The notes beneath the pieces are model-generated. The model did no database searches, had not been told where the DNA came from, and saw only the letters and a list, made by a program, of their open reading frames with translations. A stretch of 64,000 nt of DNA from Algoriphagus sp. NG3. Its GTDB lineage: Bacteria; Bacteroidota; Bacteroidia; Cytophagales; Cyclobacteriaceae. Every line of letters begins with the position of its first letter. Within the stretch, counting starts at the first letter, position 1. Location of the stretch: positions 4,442,501-4,506,500 of the forward strand of contig NZ_CP139421.1 in assembly GCF_034119865.1 (NCBI RefSeq), in the 5' to 3' direction. Shown here in pieces: positions 18,053 through 26,514 of the stretch. The translations under genes and the position numbers were made by a program.

Positions 18053-18358
18053 ATGTCCAATTCATATTCTTTAGATCCCAGTTTTCAGATTGCCAAAGTA
18101 TTTGTGCGTCTGGGTATGGTTTTCTCCGCACTGATGGCGGCTCTTTTCGTCTATTTAATCTATCTGGCCTCTCTGGGAATATTTCAGGACTGGGAAATGG
18201 AAATCCAATCCCTTTCTAACGAATTTCACTTAGTAGCATCACCGTTCATCTGGCAAGTGGTAGCCCTTTCCATACCTATAGCCGCTTTTATAGCTAGCTT
18301 TTTTGTTTTGGGTTGGCTGGGGAAAAAGATTCAACTGGAAGACAAAGCCCAGAAGTAA
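18053..18358 (+). CDS. Small membrane protein, unknown
   Basis: A 101-residue protein I do not recognise. Two clear hydrophobic segments (about residues 18-42 and 65-90) are separated by a soluble, acidic loop with Trp and Phe; the C-terminus is charged (KKIQLEDKAQK), so both ends are probably cytoplasmic. The base composition and codon use are normal for the window, and the frame is closed by stops at both ends. It stands alone between two gene-free stretches, with no operon partner, so a role cannot be proposed. Confidence 0.55.
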   Translation: MSNSYSLDPSFQIAKVFVRLGMVFSALMAALFVYLIYLASLGIFQDWEMEIQSLSNEFHLVASPFIWQVVALSIPIAAFIASFFVLGWLGKKIQLEDKAQK

Positions 18359-18713
18359 GAGTTTGGATAAAGTAACCCTTGGAATCAAACCTGAGCCCCC
18401 TTTCATGTCACACAAACGGTATTTGATAGCCTCTCCGATTGCCTGACTCACAAGCTCCGTAATCCGGGATTCCGCTCTTTCAGAGCTTTGGGTGGATTTG
18501 TCTATGGTTTTTGCCCAACCCTAACTGACGGGGCGAATATATCTGCCTTTCAATCCTCCAATTGCTTCATGTAAAGAATATCAGTTCATCTGCTGTAATC
18601 TTTGCATATACTGGTGTAAAAAAATCTAAAATAGACTGCCAAATCCAGCTTCTGGAGAAGCAGGATAACATCAATTGCGTCCCTTTGTGTAACTCTTTAC
18701 CTTCCCTGCGGAT
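18359..18713. other. Gene-free stretch
   Basis: About 355 bases with no protein-like frame on either strand. I see no strong repeat or hairpin before the terminator at 18714. Confidence 0.5.
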
Positions 18714-18737
18714 AAAAAAAAGGGCCGAAGCCCTTTT
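18714..18737 (-). terminator. Terminator after the FKBP gene cluster
   Basis: AAAAGGGC-TTCG-GCCCTTTT on the - strand has a UUCG tetraloop and ends in a run of seven T. It starts 6 bases after the stop of the last FKBP gene. Confidence 0.8.
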
Positions 18738-18742
18738 ATATT

Positions 18743-19309
18743 TTAGTCCATTCCTAAAAACTCCACATCAAAAATCAATACTGAGTTAGGAGGAATTCTA
18801 TCATCGTTATCCGCATTTCGATAACCCCAAGCAGATGGAATCACTAATCGGGCTTTAGAACCCGGCCTAAGACGGCTAAATCCTATATTCCAACCCATAA
18901 TCACCCTATCTTGGCCAGTACTGTAAAGACCGAATCTTAAATATTCATATTTTGTACCTTCAACATATAGATCGTTTTCCTTTGCTACCTGTTCTATATT
19001 GGTATCAAAAACAGAACCATCACTCATTAATGAGCCTACATAATTAGTATAGATCACGTTCCCTGTATTAGGCCTTGACCCCGCCCCTTCTTCCTGCACG
19101 ATGATCACCACCCCACTAGGATCATGGATCCTATACAGGCTATCGATCTCCTCGGTTTTTAGATAATCTACAATCAACAAACTGTCCTTTTTCAGATTTC
19201 CTGCCTCATCGTAGGGAGGTCCCGAACCGAAAGGATTGTTTGGCTCGCAGCTACTAAAAGCGACGAGTAAAATCAGGAAAAAGAAAATACTAGCTCTAGA
19301 TGAAATCAT
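18743..19309 (-). CDS. FKBP-type peptidyl-prolyl isomerase, lipoprotein (third of three)
   Basis: A 188-residue lipoprotein: the signal sequence ends in LVAFSSC (Cys21), followed by a Pro/Asn-rich spacer and one FKBP domain from about residue 70. It keeps VIMGWNIGFSRLRPGSKARL and VIPSAWGYRN plus IPPNSVLIFDVEFLGM. Expected role: folding of envelope proteins as a prolyl isomerase. Between the first strands and the active-site loop there is an insert (FDTNIEQVAKENDLY) that all three neighbouring FKBPs share. One base separates it from the preceding FKBP gene. GldI, a gliding lipoprotein, is a relative of this fold, but I cannot assign it. Confidence 0.88.
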   Translation of the reverse strand: MISSRASIFFFLILLVAFSSCEPNNPFGSGPPYDEAGNLKKDSLLIVDYLKTEEIDSLYRIHDPSGVVIIVQEEGAGSRPNTGNVIYTNYVGSLMSDGSVFDTNIEQVAKENDLYVEGTKYEYLRFGLYSTGQDRVIMGWNIGFSRLRPGSKARLVIPSAWGYRNADNDDRIPPNSVLIFDVEFLGMD

Positions 19310-19310
19310 A

Positions 19311-19865
19311 TTATGGTTCTCTTGCTATTGGTTTTACTTGTATCAACTCTAACTCAAATATCAATGGGGTGTTAGGCCCTATAGAGCCCTGCCCCTGTCT
19401 ACCATAGGCAAATTCAGATGGTACAAATACAGTTGCTTTTTCACCGATTTCCATATTTGAGATACCATATTGAAACCCGAGAATCACACCGCCAAGTATA
19501 AATTCAACCGGTTCATAATCCTTCTTATCATTGAATATGTCATTAGCTCTGGCAACCGAATCTATTGTGGTTTCAAAAACTTTATCTGAAAGAAACTTAC
19601 CCGTGTAATTGACTGTGACAGTATCTCCCAAATAAAATGTCTCAATTGTATCTTTTGGAGCTATCTTTTGCCAAATCATTCTAAGTCCTGTTACTTCATC
19701 ATGAAGTTGCTTGACATTTACTATAGAAGTAGTATCAATATATGCCTTGATAGCAGCCTTATCATTTGCACGAATCACATCATTGGTAGCATCATCATCG
19801 ATACAAGATGCAAAAGCAAAACTACCTGCTATCAGGCTTAAAATGGCAAATACTCTTATTTTCAT
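19311..19865 (-). CDS. FKBP-type peptidyl-prolyl isomerase, lipoprotein (second of three)
   Basis: A 184-residue lipoprotein with signal ending FAFASC (Cys21) and an acidic IDDD after the cysteine. The FKBP domain has TVTVNYTGKFLSDKVFETTI, then the shared insert (DSVARANDIFNDKK), GVILGFQYGISNMEIGEKAT and FVPSEFAYGRQGQGSIGPNT. The usual Trp at the pocket floor (as in IPGW) is replaced by Phe (ILGF), so isomerase activity may be altered. It lies between two related genes in one probable operon. Confidence 0.88.
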   Translation of the reverse strand: MKIRVFAILSLIAGSFAFASCIDDDATNDVIRANDKAAIKAYIDTTSIVNVKQLHDEVTGLRMIWQKIAPKDTIETFYLGDTVTVNYTGKFLSDKVFETTIDSVARANDIFNDKKDYEPVEFILGGVILGFQYGISNMEIGEKATVFVPSEFAYGRQGQGSIGPNTPLIFELELIQVKPIAREP

Positions 19866-19913
19866 TGTGCTTGTTAATTAGTATTGTTTGTTAAGATATC
19901 TACAATACGTAGC

Positions 19914-20840
19914 TTACTGCACATCCGCTACATTCACATCGAAAACAAGGACAGAATTTGCAGGAATCATTGCACCGGCACCATTTTCTCCATAAGCCAA
20001 TGGGGATGGAATAAGAAACTTACCTTTAGAACCTTTTTTCAACAATAGCAATCCTTCATCCCATCCTGGAATCACCTGCCCCATGCCTACAGACACCGGA
20101 AGCGGCTCATAAGCTGGACGGTTTTCGTTGTAGATATTGTTTTCCTTCGCCACACTCTCAATAGATGTATCGAATAAGGTTCCGTCAAGCAAATAACCGG
20201 CATAATCTACCATCATAGTAGTTCCAGGAGTTACTGGTTCTCCAGTTCCTTCCTCTTCGATGACATAATAGAGCCCACTTTCGGTCTTTTGAGCATTCAG
20301 TCCCTTTTCTTTGATGTAATCTTGGATAAGTTTATCTTCTTCGATTATCCTTTCTTTCGCACGTTCTTCTTTCTTCACCTGCTCAGCAGCCATTACCTTT
20401 TCAAAGTAAGCCTGAATGGCTTCCTCATTCATGATCTCGAAAACCCCTATACGGACTTTGACCAGGTCATCTTCTTTCATAACCGGTGGGAAGTTATTGC
20501 CATAGATAGTTTTGACCTCAGATTCGAAAGCTATACTATCTCCTTTGCGTAAGCCCACAAAAATCTCATCCATACCAGTCGTAACAGGTCTGGAGTCATC
20601 TACTTGTATGTATTGAGGAAAAGGCTGATCGGCTGTAGAGAAAATCACGGAATCTGAAGCTGTGGTGATCGCTATATGGTACAGTAAAAACTCCCCGGTT
20701 GGAGCTTTTTCATTTCCTTCTTTGATGTAGGTATATTCTATACCGTCTTTTTCAGTGACTTTGGTTTTTTTACATGCAGTCAGAGTACTCACTCCCACCA
20801 GGAGAGCCAGGATTGCCAAAAGGCTTTTTGAATTTTTCAT
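19914..20840 (-). CDS. FKBP-type peptidyl-prolyl isomerase, two-domain lipoprotein (first of three)
   Basis: A 308-residue lipoprotein (signal MKNSKSLLAILALLVGVSTL then TAC, Cys23). After the anchor comes a degenerate FKBP-like half (about residues 35-125), a charged helical linker rich in Glu and Lys (about 130-175) and a full FKBP domain (about 185-308) with GQVIPGWDEGLLLLKKGSKG, FLIPSPLAYGENGAGAMIPA. This layout resembles FkpA/Mip chaperones, which use a helical linker. I start at 20840, since the in-frame ATG at 20885 would add residues before a clean lipoprotein signal. First of three FKBP genes transcribed together. Confidence 0.88.
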   Translation of the reverse strand: MKNSKSLLAILALLVGVSTLTACKKTKVTEKDGIEYTYIKEGNEKAPTGEFLLYHIAITTASDSVIFSTADQPFPQYIQVDDSRPVTTGMDEIFVGLRKGDSIAFESEVKTIYGNNFPPVMKEDDLVKVRIGVFEIMNEEAIQAYFEKVMAAEQVKKEERAKERIIEEDKLIQDYIKEKGLNAQKTESGLYYVIEEEGTGEPVTPGTTMMVDYAGYLLDGTLFDTSIESVAKENNIYNENRPAYEPLPVSVGMGQVIPGWDEGLLLLKKGSKGKFLIPSPLAYGENGAGAMIPANSVLVFDVNVADVQ

Positions 20841-20885
20841 AAAAGATAAGTGATTTTTCAAGGTAGTAAGGAGGGGCAAAGCCAA

Positions 20886-21929
20886 TCAATCTGCTGTGGC
20901 AGGTACAACACGGAATAATTCTTCCTGATGCTTTTCCACCAATGTTTCGAAACGTTCTACAGTTTCTTTAAGACTCAGGGGAGACTTGCCTCCAGAGGCA
21001 TTTTTATGTCCACCTCCATCGAAATATTCTGCCGCAAACTTATTGACAGCTACTTCGCTGGATGATCTGAAAGAAATTTTGATGCCATCTTCACGTTCCG
21101 AGAACAAGGCAGCCAGTTTTATCCCATCCAAAGATAATGCATAATTGACCAAACCTTCAGTATCGCCGGTGCGGCTTTGGTATTTTTTAAGATCTTTTTT
21201 ACTGATGGCAAAGTAGGCCATCTGGAGATCCTCCCGCACCACCAAGCGGCGGCTGATGGCAAAACCTATAAATTTCAGTCTGTTTACCGAATTTGAATCA
21301 TAGATTAAATTGGCGATCTGGGATATATCAGCCCCGAGATCTACCAGCTCAGCCACTACGAGATGTACATTCTTAGTAGTATTGGGATGTCTGAAGCCTC
21401 CGGTGTCGGTCATAATCCCCGCATAGAGGCATTCGGCGATATCCTTATCCAGAAGCTTCTCATCACCGAGCTCCACGATCAGTTCATAGATCAGTTCACA
21501 GGTAGCCGCAGCGGCTGTGCTCCAATACCTGAAATCAGCGAAATCCTCAGGATCCTGGTGATGGTCTATATTCACTACGAATGCATCCGAGGCGCGGATC
21601 ATTTCGCCTAGTTCATTGACCCGTTTTAAGACAGAGAAGTCCATACAGAAAATCACATCAGCTTCTTCCAACTTCTTGGTGGCAAGTACAGTGTGTTGTG
21701 GATTGCTGAAATCCAGCACCTCATCATTGCCTTTCATCCAGTTCAGGAAGGAAGGATAATCAGTAGGAGTCACCACAGTCACCTCATGACCTTTTTTCAC
21801 TAGGTAGTTTGCCATCCCCAATGAAGAACCCAATGCATCGGCATCGGGTTTGACATGAGTGGTGATGAATATTTTTCTGGGTGAAGATATCTCTCTCTTA
21901 ATCGAGGCTAAAGCTTCCATTTTATACAT
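20886..21929 (-). CDS. DHH-family phosphoesterase (NrnA-like)
   Basis: A 347-residue DHH/DHHA1 phosphoesterase, of the group that degrades nano-RNA oligonucleotides and/or 3'-phosphoadenosine 5'-phosphate. Metal-site motifs: HVKPDADALGSSLGM, CMDFS, the DHH triad in NIDHHQDPEDFADF, and a DHHA1 end with YFDGGGHKNASGG. Two ATG codons three apart (21929, 21920) are both possible starts. It is divergent from ndk and 45 bases upstream of the first FKBP lipoprotein. Whether its substrate is nano-RNA or pAp cannot be read from sequence. Confidence 0.9.
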   Translation of the reverse strand: MYKMEALASIKREISSPRKIFITTHVKPDADALGSSLGMANYLVKKGHEVTVVTPTDYPSFLNWMKGNDEVLDFSNPQHTVLATKKLEEADVIFCMDFSVLKRVNELGEMIRASDAFVVNIDHHQDPEDFADFRYWSTAAAATCELIYELIVELGDEKLLDKDIAECLYAGIMTDTGGFRHPNTTKNVHLVVAELVDLGADISQIANLIYDSNSVNRLKFIGFAISRRLVVREDLQMAYFAISKKDLKKYQSRTGDTEGLVNYALSLDGIKLAALFSEREDGIKISFRSSSEVAVNKFAAEYFDGGGHKNASGGKSPLSLKETVERFETLVEKHQEELFRVVPATAD

Positions 21930-22064
21930 TTAGCTGCTTTTTGGCTCTTGTAGTTCGCAAAGGTCAGGATTTTTTTGACAATTCCCAATTATACTAGTGC
22001 GCTGATAATGAATAAGGTACCCCACAAATCCAAAAATATATGTGGCAAATGCTTCTAAAAAGTC

Positions 22065-22073
22065 TATTTTTGC
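22065..22073 (+). promoter_or_regulatory. Promoter -7 box of ndk
   Basis: TATTTTTGC fits TAnnTTTG and lies 31 bases before the ndk ATG. Confidence 0.55.
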
Positions 22074-22104
22074 GCCCGAAATAAACCAATGAAAAACAAA
22101 CAAC

Positions 22105-22527
22105 ATGGCAACTAACAGAACATTCACCATGATCAAGCCTGACGCTTTCGAAGCAGGCAACTCAGGCGCAATCCTAAAAATGATCGAAGAAGCAGGCTTC
22201 AAAATCGTGGCCATGAAAGCTACCCAGCTGAGTTCTGAACTGGCAGGTAAATTCTATGCAGTTCACGCTGAAAGACCTTTCTATGCGGATCTTTGCGCTT
22301 ATATGTCTTCTGGACCTATCATCGCAGCTATCCTGGAAAAAGATAATGCAGTGGAAGATTTCAGAAAACTGATCGGCGCTACCAACCCGGCTGATGCAGC
22401 TGAAGGAACCATCCGTAAGATTTTTGCCAAGTCTATAGAAGCCAATGCTGTCCACGGTTCGGATTCAGACGAAAATGCGGCCATAGAAGGAGCCTTCTAC
22501 TTCTCAGAGTTTGAAAGAGTAGGTTAA
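22105..22527 (+). CDS. ndk: Nucleoside diphosphate kinase
   Basis: A 140-residue kinase that exchanges phosphate between nucleoside tri- and diphosphates through a phosphohistidine. The opening [20 protein letters not shown] and the active-site [12 protein letters not shown] (His117) are classic. The length is standard. It is a single-gene unit, divergent from the DHH phosphoesterase; a large inverted repeat followed by a T-run lies 33 bases after its stop and may end transcription. Confidence 0.97.
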   Translation: MATNRTFTMIKPDAFEAGNSGAILKMIEEAGFKIVAMKATQLSSELAGKFYAVHAERPFYADLCAYMSSGPIIAAILEKDNAVEDFRKLIGATNPADAAEGTIRKIFAKSIEANAVHGSDSDENAAIEGAFYFSEFERVG

Positions 22528-22559
22528 TTCACCAAGTGAAAATAAATCTTGAATAGGCC

Positions 22560-22679
22560 GTCTCATAAGTAAGTTTTCTTGTCAGGCTGAGTGGAGTCGA
22601 AGCCTTTTATGCGCTAATTAAGCCCGTTTCGACTTCGCTCAATGTGACAATTATGAGTTATGAGACAGTCTCTTTTTTA
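22560..22679 (+). repeat. Large inverted repeat, possible ndk terminator
   Basis: GTCTCATAA (22560-22568) pairs exactly with TTATGAGAC (22658-22666). Inside, 22581-22603 pairs imperfectly (17 of 23) with 22626-22648, and both belong to the CTTCGACTTCGCTCA repeat family also seen at 476-502. A T-run (CTCTTTTTTATT) follows at once, so this mobile-looking repeat may double as the ndk terminator. Confidence 0.6.
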
Positions 22680-22814
22680 TTGAATCATTTTGACGGAAGT
22701 GCATGAAGATTTTAATTAATCCTCAAATCCACGTCTATTTTTCCCACTAATAATTCCGCATATTTATACGGCATTTTCAAGGCAGAAAAGTCTTCCTGAG
22801 AAGAAATGATTCTA

Positions 22815-23681
22815 TCAAGAAATATCGATCAATACCAGTCCTGCTGATATGATGCCAATTGCCAAAAGCCGGAGTTTGAGATTTTCTCTTTCATGCAGAA
22901 AAATAATTGCATAAAGAATAATCAAGAGGGCACTGGATCTTTTAATAGAAATGACATAGGCAACCAAAATAAACTGAATTGCAAACATCTGTGTAAGAAC
23001 ACTGGTGGTACGGAACATTCCTATTCCTAAAAGCTGTAGCCACCTGCCTTTCATTTGTGCTAGAGGCGCTTTTGATTTTAGGAAAACAATCGGAACAAGA
23101 TACATCAGGATCAAAAGATCTTTGGAAAACGCCCAGAATATAGGGGATGTCTCCTCCACCCCTACTTTATCTATGTTGGCGGTAATGCTCCATAGAAAAG
23201 CCACAATCAACATATACCGGGAACTCTGACTGTAGATAAGGTTTTTGAAAGGAGCTAAAAAACCTGAACGACTCCCTTCCATATTCAGCAGATAAGTACC
23301 TATTACAATAAGTAAAATACCTCCTATTCCCATAAAACTGGGAAACTGCCCGATCAAAATAGGAGAACTCAAGAGCATGAAGAGCGGTGTGAGGGTCACC
23401 AGAGGCACCGTGACCGACAGCTCTGCACGCTTGATGGCTTTCATATATAATAAAATGACCGCAAGCTGTATAAAGCTGGATGCAAATAGCGCATATAGAA
23501 ATCTGGTGGAAACCTCCTCTACCCCCATCACCAACACAATGGGGGCTAGCACGACAGAGATCACCAGATGCATAGAGAAGGCTACGGTGTATTCATCTGC
23601 AAACCGCAAATTTTCCTTGCTGAAAATATCTTTTAGTGCTTCTGAGATGGCTGTTCCGAAAGCTAATAGTAATCCCAGCAT
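22815..23681 (-). CDS. DMT-family (EamA) transporter
   Basis: A 288-residue drug/metabolite-transporter-family permease with ten hydrophobic segments in two EamA halves. The second half has the characteristic IKRSSALLIILYAIIFLHER near the end. Substrate unknown. It starts 12 bases after the stop of a sensory-rhodopsin-transducer homologue, and a sugar-lactone oxidase gene lies before that, so a carbohydrate-related solute is a reasonable guess, not more. Confidence 0.85.
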   Translation of the reverse strand: MLGLLLAFGTAISEALKDIFSKENLRFADEYTVAFSMHLVISVVLAPIVLVMGVEEVSTRFLYALFASSFIQLAVILLYMKAIKRAELSVTVPLVTLTPLFMLLSSPILIGQFPSFMGIGGILLIVIGTYLLNMEGSRSGFLAPFKNLIYSQSSRYMLIVAFLWSITANIDKVGVEETSPIFWAFSKDLLILMYLVPIVFLKSKAPLAQMKGRWLQLLGIGMFRTTSVLTQMFAIQFILVAYVISIKRSSALLIILYAIIFLHERENLKLRLLAIGIISAGLVLIDIS

Positions 23682-23693
23682 AGTTTCTACGGC

Positions 23694-24080
23694 TTACTGC
23701 TCTACATCAATCGGATAGGCCATTGACCCCATCAAGCCCAGTTTCCCATCCGCAGTTACCTGCTTACTCCACTGCACAATGACAGGAACACTGCTCTCGA
23801 GTATGGCGGCATATGGAAGACCAAGCGGAATAGCATGAGGATCGATCAGATCGTTGACACGAAATTGCTTTACGCGCTCGGCCTTTACTGTGATACTATA
23901 TCCGGAAACAGGATTACGGTCAGCGTAATATATAGTAATCAGAATCTCCGCATCAGTTTTGGCTGTGTTTAGGATGGAGATTTCATCCTTACTCAGCATT
24001 TCCGGCTCTTTTCCTGTACTTCCGGCAGGAATAAAACCTCCCGGAAATCCCCATATTTTTTTACCCCAATTCTTTTCCAT
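23694..24080 (-). CDS. Sensory-rhodopsin-transducer (ASRT) family protein
   Basis: A 128-residue soluble beta-sandwich protein related along its full length to the Anabaena sensory rhodopsin transducer. Family marks include the N-terminal WGFPGGFIPAGSTGKEPEML, ISILNTAKTDAEILITIYYA, DRNPVSGYSITVKAERVKQF, RVNDLIDP and the late ESSVPVIVQWSK. No rhodopsin gene is present in the window. Homologues in non-phototrophs have been proposed, from comparative genomics, to bind sugars or related small molecules and to be linked to carbohydrate genes. The neighbours here (DMT permease 12 bases downstream, lactone oxidase upstream) fit that view. The actual ligand is unknown. Confidence 0.85.
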   Translation of the reverse strand: MEKNWGKKIWGFPGGFIPAGSTGKEPEMLSKDEISILNTAKTDAEILITIYYADRNPVSGYSITVKAERVKQFRVNDLIDPHAIPLGLPYAAILESSVPVIVQWSKQVTADGKLGLMGSMAYPIDVEQ

Positions 24081-24224
24081 GCTTTATTTTTTTTTAAGTT
24101 TTCACCATGAGTGTTGGAGAGGAAGTAGACTTGCAAATTTCACAGATCCACTAATTCACCCCATGTAAGAGTACTGCCTTGCTTGCGACCTAATGCTTTG
24201 CACCTGCTTTAAGAAGTCCCGATA

Positions 24225-25409
24225 CTATACATCTAAAATTCGGGTTAAATAATCGTTTAGAAAGATATTGTCAGGATCTAGTTGTCGTCTCAGCTTCATA
24301 AAATCATCCCATTTAGGATACATATCCCTTATCTCTTCAGCAGTAAGGGAGTGTTTTTTTCCCCAGTGGGGACGCCCACCATGGGCTCTGAATATTGGCT
24401 CTAAGTCATCAAAATACGATTGGTATTCAAGATCCACATTTTGCAGAATGGACATACTCACTGAATCTCTGGAAAAAGAGGGGCTTAGGTACACATCATC
24501 AGCAGCAATAGTGCGGTAAAGAACTCTCCAGCCTACATAGTGGCGGTGCTTATCTATGATCCGCTTCCTTATCTCCCGAAAGCATGCTGGACCTGCCTCA
24601 AAAGGAAGCAAATACTCCATTTCCTCAAATTTAAGATCCCGCTCTTGGGGAAGGATCTCGTAAAGCCACCCTTCCTCTTCTTTGGCGGGAACGCCATATG
24701 CCGGTCTCTCCACTTTATCTCCAGTAGGATTGCAGAGTCGTAGCTTGACCAGATCGTTTCTTGGATACCAGTAAAAATCAAACATACGATTGCTTCCTAT
24801 CAGATTATCCAGATTTTCCATACAATCATCTACACGGGCCCAAAATTCCTGCCTTACAAATTTCTCTGCCGGCTCTGCCTGCAAGGTGAATTGGGTAATT
24901 ACTCCCAACGCACCCAAGGATACCTTTGCCGCATTGAGCTTTGGCAAATCAGACTGATCAATTTCATGAATCTCACCATTTCCATCCACTAAGCGGCATC
25001 CTACTATCATACCGGATAGGTTTTGAAGTTTTATGCCCGATCCATGGGTGCCTGTAGCAAAAGCTCCTCCTATTAGCTGAAGATCCACGTCACCCGTATT
25101 GTGCATACTGAGATTCTTCTGGATAAGGAGTTTCCCAGCCTCCTTGATATCTGTTCCCGGCAACATATCCACTTGATTAGTTGATCGGGAGTGCTTTACA
25201 ATGCCCTTAAGCTTCTCTAAGCTCATGAATATATTGTCAGAGACCACCAGAGGAACCGAAGAATGACCCGCACCTACCACACGGACTTTCTTCCCTTCGC
25301 CTTTTGCCCGTCGGATCACCTGTCTGACTTGCTCCTCATCGACTGGTTTTTCTACTTCTGAGGGAGTAAACTGCACACTTCCAGACCAATTCTGCCATTT
25401 TTTTTCCAT
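24225..25409 (-). CDS. FAD-linked sugar-1,4-lactone oxidase (ALO family)
   Basis: A 394-residue flavoprotein with an N-terminal FAD_binding_4 domain and a C-terminal D-arabinono-1,4-lactone oxidase domain. In GAGHSSVPLVVSDN, His49 occupies the place where related enzymes bind FAD covalently; GGAFATGTHGSGIKLQNLSG is the second FAD motif. The C-terminus HWGKKHSL...RQLDPDNIFLNDYL matches aldonolactone/alditol oxidases. The probable reaction is oxidation of a sugar lactone or alditol with O2 or another acceptor. It lies 144 bases before the ASRT-DMT pair on the same strand, perhaps one unit. Confidence 0.88.
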   Translation of the reverse strand: MEKKWQNWSGSVQFTPSEVEKPVDEEQVRQVIRRAKGEGKKVRVVGAGHSSVPLVVSDNIFMSLEKLKGIVKHSRSTNQVDMLPGTDIKEAGKLLIQKNLSMHNTGDVDLQLIGGAFATGTHGSGIKLQNLSGMIVGCRLVDGNGEIHEIDQSDLPKLNAAKVSLGALGVITQFTLQAEPAEKFVRQEFWARVDDCMENLDNLIGSNRMFDFYWYPRNDLVKLRLCNPTGDKVERPAYGVPAKEEEGWLYEILPQERDLKFEEMEYLLPFEAGPACFREIRKRIIDKHRHYVGWRVLYRTIAADDVYLSPSFSRDSVSMSILQNVDLEYQSYFDDLEPIFRAHGGRPHWGKKHSLTAEEIRDMYPKWDDFMKLRRQLDPDNIFLNDYLTRILDV

Positions 25410-26514
25410 TTCATCGAGTACTTGGTTAAAAAAAACTCAAACAACCATTCTCCAAATCAGCTGACATTCCCAACCCACTGTCTGAGAGAAACTCAGATAT
25501 ATCCAAATCCTCTATTCTCTTTAGCCAAGTGCATTACTCTGAACTTAATGAACTGAGATCAAAATGATCGGGAATTGCTACCGGTTCTATAAACCGGCGG
25601 ATATAAGAAGCTTATTGAATCTTAGACCTGAGATGAGTTAAAAAGTTGCAGTTTTGATGCCGAAAAGCTAGGTGCCTCCTCTCTCGTTTATTCCCCTCAC
25701 CAATAGGGCAAGATTGCATTCTGTTATTGCACCATAAAATCCGCGCTTCAGTCACCAGAGCATGTGGACAGAGGCAACCTTATTAAACCCTCCCTTACCA
25801 TCAACGAGGAATGCCCGCAAGTCCTTCTTAGCTTTTAGGCCACTCAAATGCCTACTCCGGATGAAGTGAGGTTAGTATTGCTTGCGGGAGTAGCCATTTA
25901 ACTTCATTATTTTTCACATTTGAATTAGAATGCTGGCTAGGCAAGGAGCAAAGAATGGCGTGATCCTATTGAGCGGTTTTATTTTCCAATACCTCCCCCC
26001 GTCTTGAGGAAAAAATGCAACGCTTTGCTCAATTTTTAGCGGGTGCTACGAATATATCAACAGCTATTGAGAAAAATTTAAAAAGCAAGTGCATAGTTTT
26101 TTATATACCAGAACAACAACCTATGTACAGTAGTCAAAAGAAGGAAAAATATTTTTAGACAGGAAGAAGTAAGCCCCCCTTGCTTGAGGCTCTCTTGTCC
26201 TTGCATGGTTTTGGCAAAAAATTAATCAGGAATGCTGTGCGAGTTAACTACACTATTGAAAAAGCATATATGAATCATGCACAGAGAAGAATCGTATCCT
26301 GCTGAACATTTGGGCTGTACCTAGATTAAACCTCTGGACTTTTGGACAATCGAGAACAAGAACCTGATAAGACAAATGAAGATCGTGCCCAACTGAGGTA
26401 AAACAGCTCTTCTTTCGCAGGCAGACATTTTGGAGGAGATTATGATCAAAGACCATGAGAGATACTCCCAAAGCACATTCAGGATAGGTATGTGGACTAA
26501 AAAAACATAAACAG
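25410..26514. other. 1.1 kb stretch without a recognisable gene
   Basis: The longest gap in the window. I see a perfect hairpin CCGGTT-CTATA-AACCGG (25581-25597) and an 8 bp inverted repeat CCCGCAAG (25814-25821)/CTTGCGGG (25881-25888). A 47-codon frame at 26015-26158 is preceded by GAGGAAAAA, but its product resembles nothing. Frames on both strands are short and broken. The stretch could be a decayed gene or an unrecognised RNA; it must also hold the promoters of the lactone oxidase (-) and the LLM gene (+). Confidence 0.4.

Noticed and set aside
26015..26158. A possible 47-codon gene preceded by GAGGAAAAA
   Set aside because: The product resembles nothing and such a short frame is expected by chance in AT-rich DNA; kept only as a lead within the 1.1 kb gap.
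25410..26514. Prophage or transposase remnant
   Set aside because: No transposase or phage-like stretch could be read in any frame, so the origin of this gap stays open.
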